From positions 1 to 64,000 of the forward strand of contig JAYRYZ010000003.1 of the NCBI GenBank assembly GCA_041916775.1: 64,000 nt of DNA, written 5' to 3'. Every line of letters begins with the position of its first letter. The stretch's first letter is position 1. Below the pieces are notes generated by a model. That model was not told where the DNA came from. It did not search any database and was given only the letters and a program-made list of their open reading frames with translations. A program made the translations under genes and the position numbers. The stretch is from UBA2357 sp041916775. Lineage in GTDB: Bacteria > Pseudomonadota > Gammaproteobacteria > Burkholderiales > Rhodocyclaceae. Positions 33,830-41,671 of the stretch are shown here, piece by piece.

Positions 33830-35048
33830 GGATGAGTGGCGGGGGGGCGTGTGGTTGCACATCGTCGGAGTCGGCGAGGATGGCATGGCCGGGTTGTCGG
33901 AGGCAAGCCGCGCGGCGCTGGCGGAGGCGGAGGTACTGATCGGCGCACCGCGCCATCTCGGGCTGGTCCCTCCCGACGCGAGTGGTGCCGCCGCGCGGCT
34001 GGTGTGGCCGGTGCCGTTCGCGGCGGGCATCGAGCGCCTGCTTGCGCTGCGCGGGCAGCGGGTGGTGCTGCTCGCATCCGGTGACCCGTTCTGGTTCGGT
34101 GCCGGCAGCGTGATCGTCCGCCACCTGTCGCCCGACGAGTGGGTGGCGCTGCCGGCGCCTTCGGTGTTCAGCCTCGCCGCGGCGAGATTGGGGTGGGCGC
34201 TGGAGCGCACCCACTGCGCCGGGCTGCATGCCGCGCCCTTCGCACGCCTGCGCCGGCAACTCGCGCCAGGCATGCAGGCGCTGGTGCTCGTGCGTGACGG
34301 CGCGGCGGTCGGCTCGCTGGCCCAGTGGCTGTCGACGCACGGCTTTGGCGCGAGCACCTTGTACCTGCTGGAGGCGCTCGGTGGGGCGCGCGAGCGTGTG
34401 CGCACGCTGCCTGCCGCAGCGCCGATGCCGGACGATGTGCAGCATCCGGTGCTGGTGGGCATCGCGGCGATGGCCGACAGGCCGGCGGCGATGCCATGCG
34501 TGACCGGGTTGCCGGACGCGCTCTTCGCACATGATGGTCAGCTCACCAGGCGGCCGATGCGCGCGCTCACGCTCTCGGCGCTGGCGCCGCGCCCGGGAGA
34601 GCACTTGTGGGACATCGGCGCAGGCTCGGGTTCGATCGGTATCGAGTGGTTGTTGTCCCACCCGGCCAATGGCGCGACCGGCTTCGAGGTCGATCCCGAG
34701 CGCGCCGAACGGGCGCGCGCCAACGCGCTCGCGCTGGGCGCAGACCGCCTCTTGGTGCGGGTCGGGCGTGCCCCGGCGGTGCTCGCTGGGCAGCCCCTGC
34801 CGGACGCGGTGTTCATCGGTGGCGGGTTGTCGCGCGACCTGCTGGATTGGCTGTGGCAGCACCTCGCGCCGGGCACGCGGGTGGTCGCGAATGCGGTGAC
34901 GCTGGAGTCCGAAGCCTTGCTCGCGCAGTGGGCTGCGGTGCAGGGCGGCAGCCTGCTGCGGGTGGAGCTGGCCGAGGCCGCGCCGCTGGGTAGCCGGCGC
35001 GGCTGGAAGTCGGCCTACCCGGTGGTGCAGTGGAGCGGGGTGCGATGA
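33828..35048 (+). CDS. cobL: Precorrin-6Y C5,15-methyltransferase (decarboxylating)
   Basis: A 406-residue fusion of CbiE and CbiT. Residues 1-210 form a tetrapyrrole methylase (HIVGVGEDGMAGLSEASR, LASGDPFWFG). The C-terminal part is a Rossmann methyltransferase (GEHLWDIGAGSGSIGIEWLL). It methylates C-5 and C-15 and decarboxylates the C-12 acetate. The ATG at 33828 shares two bases with the cobK start on the other strand; a GTG at 33849 is an alternative that would avoid this. Confidence 0.93.
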   Translation: MDEWRGGVWLHIVGVGEDGMAGLSEASRAALAEAEVLIGAPRHLGLVPPDASGAAARLVWPVPFAAGIERLLALRGQRVVLLASGDPFWFGAGSVIVRHLSPDEWVALPAPSVFSLAAARLGWALERTHCAGLHAAPFARLRRQLAPGMQALVLVRDGAAVGSLAQWLSTHGFGASTLYLLEALGGARERVRTLPAAAPMPDDVQHPVLVGIAAMADRPAAMPCVTGLPDALFAHDGQLTRRPMRALTLSALAPRPGEHLWDIGAGSGSIGIEWLLSHPANGATGFEVDPERAERARANALALGADRLLVRVGRAPAVLAGQPLPDAVFIGGGLSRDLLDWLWQHLAPGTRVVANAVTLESEALLAQWAAVQGGSLLRVELAEAAPLGSRRGWKSAYPVVQWSGVR

Positions 35049-35434
35049 TCGTGGCTGGCTTCGGTTGTCGCGCCGCGGCGTCGCCGGCGGCACTGCAGGC
35101 GGCATTCCAGGCCGCGTGGGCGGCGCTGGATTGCGACTGTTCGCCAGCTTCTCCCACCCGCCCCGCAGCGCTCGCCGCGCCCCGTGATCGCGCGCCCCAG
35201 CTCGCCGCGCTGGCATCCGGGCTGGGCGTGCCCCTGATCATCGTGGCGGAGGCGGCGTTGTGTCGCCAGATCACCTTCACCCATTCAAGCCGCAGTGTCG
35301 CCGCGCATGGCTGCGGCAGCGTGTGCGAGGCGGCAGCGCTGGCCGCGGCCGGGCCCGGCGCGCGCCTGCTCGTCACGCGGCGGATTTCACCCGATCGCAC
35401 CGCCACCTGCGCGATCGCACAAGGAGTGTCCTGA
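35045..35434 (+). CDS. cobE: Cobalamin biosynthesis protein CobE
   Basis: A 129-residue protein related to the CbiG C-terminal domain. Landmarks are the start MIVAGFGCRAAAS, ALASGLGVPL, FTHSSRSVAAHGCGSVCEAAAL and the closing RRISPDRTATCAIA. It belongs to the aerobic pathway; its precise role is unclear and it binds precorrin intermediates. The ATG overlaps the cobL stop (ATGA) and its stop overlaps the cobM ATG by one base. Confidence 0.9.
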   Translation: MIVAGFGCRAAASPAALQAAFQAAWAALDCDCSPASPTRPAALAAPRDRAPQLAALASGLGVPLIIVAEAALCRQITFTHSSRSVAAHGCGSVCEAAALAAAGPGARLLVTRRISPDRTATCAIAQGVS

Positions 35435-36228
35435 TGACGGTTCATTTCATCGGCGCCGGCCCCGGCGCCCCGGATCTGCTCACGCTGCGCGGCCGCGATC
35501 TGATCGCCGCCAGCCCGGTGTGCCTGTACGCCGGCTCGCTGGTGCCCGAGGCGGTGCTGGCGCACTGCCCGCCAGGCGCGCGCATCGTCAACACCGCGCC
35601 ACTGGCGCTGGATGACATCATTGCCGAGTGCCGTCGGGCGCATGCCCAGGGGCTGGACGTGGCGCGTCTGCATTCGGGCGACCTGTCGGTGTGGTCGGCG
35701 CTGGGCGAGCAGCTGCGCCGCCTGCGCGCGCTGAAGATCCCGTTCAGCGTGACGCCCGGCGTGCCGTCATTCGCTGCCGCTGCAGCGAGCCTCGGCGCCG
35801 AGCTCACCCTGCCGGGCGTGGCGCAGTCGGTGGTGCTGACGCGCACGCCGGGGCGGGCGAGCACGATGCCGGAGGGCGAGCGCCTCGCACACTTCGCCCG
35901 CAGCGGCGCGACGCTGGCGATCCATCTGTCCATCCACAAGCTGGCCGAGCTTGCGGACGAGCTCGCGCCGATCTGCGGTGCCGACTGCCCGGTGGCGGTG
36001 GTGTGGCGCGCGAGCTGGCCGGACGAGCGCGTCGTACGCGCCACGCTCGCCACCATCGCCGCGGCGGTCGAGGCCGGCATGGAGCGTACCGCGCTGATCC
36101 TGGTCGGGCGGGCGCTCGCGGCCGAAGGCTTCGACGAGAGCTGCCTGTATGCGCCCGATTATGTTCGTCGCTTCCGTCCGCAATCGGCGCGGGCGAGCGG
36201 GCACACGGCGGCGCTGCGCGGCGATTGA
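35434..36228 (+). CDS. cobM: Precorrin-4 C11-methyltransferase
   Basis: A 264-residue CobM/CbiF enzyme. It has the canonical tetrapyrrole methylase start HFIGAGPGAPDLLTLRG, LYAGSLVPEAVL, LHSGDLSVWSALGEQ, TPGVPSFAAAAASLGAELTLP and RTPGRASTMPEGE. It methylates C-11 of precorrin-4. Translationally coupled to cobE; cobF begins 6 bp downstream. Confidence 0.95.
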   Translation: MTVHFIGAGPGAPDLLTLRGRDLIAASPVCLYAGSLVPEAVLAHCPPGARIVNTAPLALDDIIAECRRAHAQGLDVARLHSGDLSVWSALGEQLRRLRALKIPFSVTPGVPSFAAAAASLGAELTLPGVAQSVVLTRTPGRASTMPEGERLAHFARSGATLAIHLSIHKLAELADELAPICGADCPVAVVWRASWPDERVVRATLATIAAAVEAGMERTALILVGRALAAEGFDESCLYAPDYVRRFRPQSARASGHTAALRGD

Positions 36229-36234
36229 GGTGGC

Positions 36235-37104
36235 ATGGAGGTCGAGATGCGAGTGTCTGTTGAAGACGAGGTGGCGGGGCGTATCGAGGTGGGTGCGGAG
36301 GCGGCGCTCGCGCTGCATCTTGTCGGCATCGGCACCGGCAACCCCGACCACCTGACCCTGGCCGCAATCCAGGCGCTCAACCGGGCCGACCTGATCCTGC
36401 TGCCGCGCAAGGGCGAGGACAAGGCGGACCTGCTCGACCTGCGCCGCGGAATCTGCGACCGCATCCTGCGCGGACCGGTGCGGGTCGTCGAGTTCGATCT
36501 TCCGCAGCGTGCCGCCGATGGCGACTATCTCGCCGCGGTGGCAGACTGGCATGCGGCGATCGCGCTGGAATGGCGACGCCAGATCGCGACGCATCTGCCG
36601 GCCGGTGCGGGCCGGGTGGCGCTGATGGTGTGGGGTGATCCCTCGCTGTACGACAGCAGCCTGCGCATCGCGGCGCGGCTGGAGGTGGACGGGCGCAGGC
36701 CGCAGGTGGCGGTGGTGCCCGGCATCACCAGCGTGCAGGTGCTGACCGCCGCGCACGGCGTGCCGCTCAACGCGCTCGCCGCGCCGGTGCTGATCACCAC
36801 CGGCCGGCGCCTGCGCGAGACGGGCTGGCCCGCCGACGCGGACAGCGTGGTGGTGATGCTGGATGGTGGCTGCGCCTTCCAGTCGCTCGCGCCGCAGGGC
36901 GTGCGCATCTGGTGGGGGGCGTATCTGGGCATGCCCCGGCAGGTGCTGGTGAGTGGCTGGCTCGACGAGGTCGGCGACGAGATCGTGCGCCTGCGCGCCG
37001 AGCTGCGACGCACGCATGGCTGGATCATGGACGTGTATCTGATGAAACTGGACCGGCGCGTTCGCCGGATGGACCTGCAAGGGAAGGATGAAACCTGTGC
37101 GTGA
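36235..37104 (+). CDS. cobF: Precorrin-6A synthase (deacetylating)
   Basis: A 289-residue CobF that methylates C-1 and releases acetate, a step found only in the aerobic pathway. Visible are LHLVGIGTGNPDHLTLAAIQALN, PRKGEDKADLLDLRR, WGDPSLYDSSLRIA, VPGITSVQVLTAAHGVPLN and IWWGAYLGMPRQVLV. An in-frame ATG at 36247 (MRVSVED) is an alternative start. The 3' end overlaps the cobB start by 17 nt. Confidence 0.94.
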   Translation: MEVEMRVSVEDEVAGRIEVGAEAALALHLVGIGTGNPDHLTLAAIQALNRADLILLPRKGEDKADLLDLRRGICDRILRGPVRVVEFDLPQRAADGDYLAAVADWHAAIALEWRRQIATHLPAGAGRVALMVWGDPSLYDSSLRIAARLEVDGRRPQVAVVPGITSVQVLTAAHGVPLNALAAPVLITTGRRLRETGWPADADSVVVMLDGGCAFQSLAPQGVRIWWGAYLGMPRQVLVSGWLDEVGDEIVRLRAELRRTHGWIMDVYLMKLDRRVRRMDLQGKDETCA

Positions 37105-38380
37105 CTGCCCCGCAATCCTCGTCGCCGCTCCCGCCTCCGGCCAGGGCAAGACCACCGTGGTCGCCGCCCTGGCGCGGCTCTTCGCCCGCCAGGGCAAGCG
37201 GGTGCGGGTGTTCAAGTGCGGGCCGGATTTTCTCGACCCGCAGATCCACGCGCTCGCGAGCGGCGCGCCGGTGTACAACCTGGACCTCGGCATGTGCGGC
37301 GAGGCCGACGCGCGTTGGCGGCTCGCCACAGCGGCGGACGAGGCCGAGCTCATCATCGTCGAGGGGGTGATGGGCCTCTTCGACGGCCAGCCTTCGAGCG
37401 CGGACATCGCCACGCTGTTCGGCATCCCGGTGATGGCGGTCATCGATGCCCGCGCGATGGCGCAGACCTTCGGCGCGGTCGCGCACGGGCTCGCGAGCTT
37501 CCGCCCGGGTCTGCCGTTTTCCGGCGTGCTCGCGAACCGCACCGGCAGTCCCGGCCATGTCGCGATGCTGCGCGATGCGCTCCCGCCCGGCATGCGCTGG
37601 TATGGCGCGCTGCCGCGCGATGCCGAGGCTACCCTGCCGGAGCGCCATCTCGGCCTGCTCCAGGCGGCGGAGATCCCCGATCTGGTCGCGCGGCTCGACC
37701 GCTTCGCCGATGCGCTCGCGCAGACCGGCGCGGGCGAACTCCCCGCCGCGGTGGGTTTCGCGCCTGCCGCAAAGCCGGTGTTGCCGCCCTTGCTCGCCGG
37801 CCGGCGCATCGCGATCGCGCGCGACACCGCCTACGGCTTCATCTACCCCGCCAACCTCGACACCCTGCGCGATCTCGGCGCCGAGCTGTGCTTCTTCTCG
37901 CCGCTTGCCGGCGATGCGCTGCCGGTGGCGGATGCGGTGTGGTTGCCGGGCGGCTATCCCGAGCTCCACGGCGAGCGGCTCGCCGCACGCCAGGATCTGT
38001 GGCAGGCGCTCGGCGCCTTCGTCGCTGGGGGCGGCCCGGTGCTCGCCGAGTGCGGCGGCATGATGAGTCTCTTCGACACGGTGGTGGACAAGGCCGGCCA
38101 GGCTCACGCCTTCGCCGGCCTCCTGCCGGGGCGGGCGGTGCTGCAGGCGCGTCTCGCCGCGCTCGGGACGGAGTGGGTGGATCTGCCGGAAGGCCGTCTT
38201 TCCGGCCACACCTATCACCACTCGCGCACCGAGACCGCGCTCCAGCCGCTGGTGCATGCGCGCCGCGCCGACGGGCGGCCCGGCGAGGCGGTGTATCGCC
38301 ACGGCCGGCTCACCGCGTCCTACGTGCATCTCTACTTCCCCTCCAATCCGCAGGCGGTCGCGGCGCTGTTCGCGCGCTGA
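37088..38380 (+). CDS. cobB: Hydrogenobyrinic/cobyrinic acid a,c-diamide synthase
   Basis: A 430-residue glutamine amidotransferase that amidates side chains a and c using ATP. The N-terminal synthetase part has the P-loop-like APASGQGKTTV, VFKCGPDFLDPQIH and VEGVMGLFDG. The C-terminal GATase type 1 domain has the nucleophile Cys in LAECGGMMSL and YHHSRTE/VHLYF near the end. Last recognised cob gene here; cobQ, cobC, cobD, cobP, cobU and cobV are not in the window. Confidence 0.95.
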   Translation: MKPVRDCPAILVAAPASGQGKTTVVAALARLFARQGKRVRVFKCGPDFLDPQIHALASGAPVYNLDLGMCGEADARWRLATAADEAELIIVEGVMGLFDGQPSSADIATLFGIPVMAVIDARAMAQTFGAVAHGLASFRPGLPFSGVLANRTGSPGHVAMLRDALPPGMRWYGALPRDAEATLPERHLGLLQAAEIPDLVARLDRFADALAQTGAGELPAAVGFAPAAKPVLPPLLAGRRIAIARDTAYGFIYPANLDTLRDLGAELCFFSPLAGDALPVADAVWLPGGYPELHGERLAARQDLWQALGAFVAGGGPVLAECGGMMSLFDTVVDKAGQAHAFAGLLPGRAVLQARLAALGTEWVDLPEGRLSGHTYHHSRTETALQPLVHARRADGRPGEAVYRHGRLTASYVHLYFPSNPQAVAALFAR

Positions 38381-38450
38381 ACGGCCCGCCGCGGCGGCGA
38401 TTGAGGTATCGTTGAGACTCAACCGACGGGCGCAAATCGAGGCGGCGATC

Positions 38451-39317
38451 ATGGAGCGAGGCGAGGCACTCAGGGCAATCGAAGCGGAGGTCGCGCGCGG
38501 GCAGTTCGCGTTTCCCACCTCCACCGCGGTCATGCTGCGCATCCGCGAGGCGGTCGAGGATCCGGACTGCCATGTCGACAAGGCCGCCAAGCTGATCCAG
38601 GCCGAGCCGCTGCTCGCCGCCCGCATCGTCGCGCTCGCCAACTCGGTCGCGCTCAACCCTTCCGGGCGCGAGATCAACGACGTGCGCACCGCCGTCGCCC
38701 GCGTCGGCTTCACCACCGTGCGCAGCCTGGTGATGGCGGCGGTCACGCGGCAGATGGCGGGCGACGCCGGCCTGCCCGCACAGCACGCCGCGCGCGAGCA
38801 GCTCTGGTCGCACAGCGCCCACGTCGCCGCGCTGGCGCGGGTCATCGCCCGGCGCGTCACCCATCAGAACCCCGACGCCGCAATGTTCGCCGGCCTGGTG
38901 CATGAAATCGGCGGCTTCTACCTCATCTCCCGCGCCGCCCAATACCCCGCCCTGCTCGAACCCGCCCCGGTCGCCGATGGCGCAGCCGGCGGCGAGGCGC
39001 TCGACTATGCGGTCGAGCGCGATCTGTGCCTCGCGGTGCTGAAAAAGCTCGCCGTCCCCGCCGCCACCATCGCCGACATCGAAGCCTTCTGGCAGGGTTT
39101 CCTCGAAATGCCCCCTGCCAGCATGAGCGACACCCTGCTCCTCGCCGACCACCTCGCCCCCGTCGCCTCCCCCATGGTCCTCCCCGCCGACAGCGACACC
39201 CTCGCCAAGGCCGGCGCCGCCTCGCTGGAAATCCTCATCGGCGACGAAACCCTCTCCGAAATCCTCTCCGAATCCGCCGCCGAGGTGGATTCCCTCACGC
39301 GGGCGCTGCAGTTCTGA
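38451..39317 (+). CDS. HDOD domain protein
   Basis: A 288-residue protein with an HDOD domain over about residues 20-210: FPTSTAVMLRIREAVEDPDC, KLIQAEPLLAARIVALANS, VARVGFTTVRSLVMAA and FAGLVHEIGGFYL. HDOD proteins are HD-like domains lacking full catalytic residues and act in signalling. The ATG follows GAGGCGGCGATC. A TTG at 38412, with GAGG five bases upstream, would add 13 residues that look conserved (LRLNRRAQIEAAI). It lies 70 bp after cobB. Confidence 0.85.
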   Translation: MERGEALRAIEAEVARGQFAFPTSTAVMLRIREAVEDPDCHVDKAAKLIQAEPLLAARIVALANSVALNPSGREINDVRTAVARVGFTTVRSLVMAAVTRQMAGDAGLPAQHAAREQLWSHSAHVAALARVIARRVTHQNPDAAMFAGLVHEIGGFYLISRAAQYPALLEPAPVADGAAGGEALDYAVERDLCLAVLKKLAVPAATIADIEAFWQGFLEMPPASMSDTLLLADHLAPVASPMVLPADSDTLAKAGAASLEILIGDETLSEILSESAAEVDSLTRALQF

Positions 39318-39484
39318 AGCGAGCTGGCGCCTGTCGGGCGCTGGGTGGGGCGGAACTCGACTACCGAGAAAGCATGTCGGCATCCTGAGGGTGCCTGAAC
39401 GTCATGATCCTATCGACATGACGCTACTTGGTTTGTATGCTTTGGGCGTTGATGACGGCGGCGTTCTGCGCTGCATTCGGCGGG

Positions 39485-39604
39485 TTGTTATGACTGGGCC
39501 ACATCGGGTGTGAATCGGTTCTTCCCCATAGGGCATGCGGGTGTGGAGCATCGCGGGTGTCCGGTGTTATGCGGCAGGGCAGTCGCCCTAAAACAAAGTT
39601 AGCC
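39485..39604 (+). other. attI: Integron attI-like recombination site (class 1 attI1-like)
   Basis: Two blocks resemble my recollection of class 1 integron attI1 and its upstream region: TTGTTATGACTG at 39485-39496, and a longer block at 39571-39604 containing GGCAGTCGCCCTAAAACAAA (39578-39597) followed directly by the core GTTAGCC (39598-39604). Crossover would fall between G39598 and T39599. No integrase gene is adjacent; the HDOD gene lies 170-280 bp upstream instead. The rest of 39318-39484 contains only an inverted repeat CGTCATG/CATGACG at 39400-39423. The match is from memory and needs alignment. Confidence 0.72.
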
Positions 39605-39623
39605 CTTTCAGGAGGTCTCGCAA

Positions 39624-40400
39624 TTGAGCAGTATTTTTCTTAGCCATACACACGCAGACAAGCCCTTTGCGAGGCGGCTTGCCGCTGATCTCCGCAAAGC
39701 AGGTCACGCCGTATGGATTGATGAAGCTGAAATCAATATCGGCGACTCATTGATTGAGAAAATTCGGGAGGGCCTCGACCAAGTTGATTTCGTCGCAGCA
39801 ATAATCACTTCAGCATCTGTTACTAGCAAGTGGGTCACTCGGGAACTTGACATCGCATCAAATCGAGAAGTCGAAGAAAACCGAGTTGTGGTCCTGCCAC
39901 TACTACTTGAATCCGTAGAGCTTCCTGGTTTTCTGAAAGGTAAGTTTTATGGTGACTTTACTGACATGTCGCGCTACGAAGAGGTGTTGGAGTTGCTACT
40001 TCGTAAGCTTGGTCCCGCAGCGGCTCACTTTAATCCACCTGCTGACGAGCTTGCCCAACTACAAGCCCAGCTCCGGGCAGCTCAAGCTGCTGCCGCAGAA
40101 CACAAGGCAGCTTTGCACGCGCATCAGTCGCTTGCCCTTCGCGGAAAGAGCCAAAAACTTGCCCAAGCAATCGTTACCGCCAACAAGAACTTTCCGTTCC
40201 ATGCGCCAATTAACCTCACTCATGCGTTCGAGGTTTGCGATACACCAGTAACACTCGACTACCTGCTGTGGGCGATTGCAAAGTCCGAGCGAAAGGGGGC
40301 GCACCCCTTGGAAGTTCTACTCAGCATCGACAACAAATGGCCCGAAGTTAATGCAATGCTCAGCGCCTATGAAAGCGTGCTGTCTGCAACCAAGGGCTAA
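39624..40400 (+). CDS. TIR-domain protein in an integron-cassette-like position
   Basis: A 258-residue protein from a TTG start with a perfect Shine-Dalgarno (AGGAGG, 39610-39615). Residues 1-125 are a bacterial TIR_2-type domain: SIFLSHTHADKPFARRLAADLRKAGH, WIDEAEINIGDS, FVAAIITSASVTSKWVTREL (with the likely catalytic-region Glu) and VVLPLLLESVELPGFL. An Ala/Gln-rich coiled-coil stretch (about 145-175) and a C-terminal region of unknown fold follow. Many such TIR domains degrade NAD+ or make cADPR signals in antiphage defence. The gene starts 20 bp after the attI core, its stop lies in a GGCTAAC core, and its GC content is clearly lower than its surroundings. All this fits a captured cassette. 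Confidence 0.85.
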   Translation: MSSIFLSHTHADKPFARRLAADLRKAGHAVWIDEAEINIGDSLIEKIREGLDQVDFVAAIITSASVTSKWVTRELDIASNREVEENRVVVLPLLLESVELPGFLKGKFYGDFTDMSRYEEVLELLLRKLGPAAAHFNPPADELAQLQAQLRAAQAAAAEHKAALHAHQSLALRGKSQKLAQAIVTANKNFPFHAPINLTHAFEVCDTPVTLDYLLWAIAKSERKGAHPLEVLLSIDNKWPEVNAMLSAYESVLSATKG

Positions 40401-40401
40401 C
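40395..40401 (+). other. attC-type core remnant at the end of the TIR gene
   Basis: GGCTAAC is the exact reverse complement of the attI core GTTAGCC and contains the TIR stop codon TAA, as often seen in cassettes. A full attC (second core GTTRRRY about 55-140 bp on) is not found. TTAGCC occurs at 40430-40435, but the interval is too short and contains an AATAATAGGGGACA motif (40412-40425) like the RAYT ends, suggesting truncation by another element. Confidence 0.45.
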
Positions 40402-40435
40402 CCATAGGAAAAATAATAGGGGACACCCATTAGCC

Positions 40436-40828
40436 GGCCGGTGTCAAGCGAGCAAAACACCCCCGCGGCGGCGCCAGCCGCCGACTTTCGATCTCTCCAA
40501 ACTCCGCCTGCAGTTGCCGACCGCGCCCGTTTCTTCAAATCATGGCTGCGACGAATCGCGCCAGACACCCATCAGGATCAAGCGAGTGGCGGTGATGCTG
40601 CCTGTCGCCCTGGCGGCTTCGCCGCCCCAGAAGAACGTTGGTGCCGCAGCGCGTCCAATGGGTTCATCACAGACCGGTGGCTGCCGATGCTTCGGCGCCA
40701 ATCCCTTGGTGGCTCGCGTTGCGGGCGATCCGCATTTGCTGCAAATCGGTGACGGCACCCAGCGTCCAATTCAGACCAGTTGGCTCGAACTCCAGTCCCC
40801 AATCGTGGCTCACCGGCGCCGTCGAAAC
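40436..40828. other. Region downstream of the IS110 transposase, no gene supported
   Basis: About 390 bp with overlapping short frames but no start/Shine-Dalgarno combination or similarity I can support. It probably includes the 3' non-coding end of the IS110 element and older debris. IS110 elements lack clear terminal inverted repeats, so the boundary cannot be placed. Confidence 0.4.
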
Positions 40829-41660
40829 TCATGCAAAGCAGCGCGTCACGTCAAACGGTTGGCGCTCCTTCAGGATGTGGAAGCATGCCCGCGCCAGCTT
40901 GTGCGCCAGCGCCTTGATCGCCACCGCGTTGTTCGTCCTCGCCTTCTTTCGCTCGTAGAACCGTTTCGCCTCAGCGCAGTAGCGCAACGCGAAGTTGGCC
41001 GCCTCGACGAAGGCCCAAGCCAAGTACTTGTTGCCGTTCTTGGTGTTTCCTTCCCCTTTCTTCTTGCCGTTGCTGGTATGCACACTGCCAACGCAGCGCG
41101 CGTAGGAGGCGAAGTTGCCGGCGTCGGCAAAGCGGTCAATCGGTCCCGTTTCCAGCAGGATCGTGGTCGCCAGCACCTGGCCGATGCCGGGCACGCTGGT
41201 GAGCAGTGCGTACTCGGCGCGCGCCCCCACCTTTTCCTGCAGACGCTTTTCAAGAAGGTCGATCTGCGCGGAAAGCGTTGCGATGACCGCTACATTGCTC
41301 TTGATCGCCAGCGCTACATCCGCCGGTAGCGGCATCTGATCGACGAGCTCGGCCGTCAGGCGCTTGACCTGATTGCTGCTGATACGTGCGCCGTGCTGGC
41401 GGGCCGTGATGTTCTCGATGGCGAGGATGTGCGTGGTGCGACTACGCACCAGTTGCATGCGCTTCCTGGCCAGATCGCGAACCGCACGCTGTTCCGGCGG
41501 TAGGATCGTTCCAGTCGGCAGGATCCCCAGGCGCAGAAGATGGGCAAGATAACGCGCATCGGTTTCGTCGCCGCTGTGCTTGAGCCCTTCGTACTTCTTG
41601 ATCGCCGTGGTATTGGCCAGATGCACCTTGAACCCCGCCGCCTGCAGACCATCCGCCAGC
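40829..41660 (-). pseudogene. IS110-family transposase, 5' truncated
   Basis: Reading from about 41660 the frame gives YYWLADGLQAAGFKVHLANT, then the middle and C-terminal parts of an IS110 transposase: GLKHSGDETDARYLAHLLRLGIL, LTSVPGIGQVLATTILLETGPIDRF (the transposase_20 domain), and NGNKYLAWAFVEAANFALRYC. About 75 N-terminal residues, including the first acidic catalytic residues of the RuvC-like DEDD domain, are missing. The break coincides with the left end of the RAYT unit at 41665. A 265-residue product from GTG 41626 could still be translated but should be inactive. Confidence 0.85.
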
Positions 41661-41671
41661 CAGTAATAATA

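Noticed and set aside
39400..39470. Possible intI start on the minus strand (MQRRTPPSS) upstream of the attI-like site
   Set aside because: Only 24 codons before a stop and no resemblance to integrase N-termini; no intI remnant can be claimed by eye.
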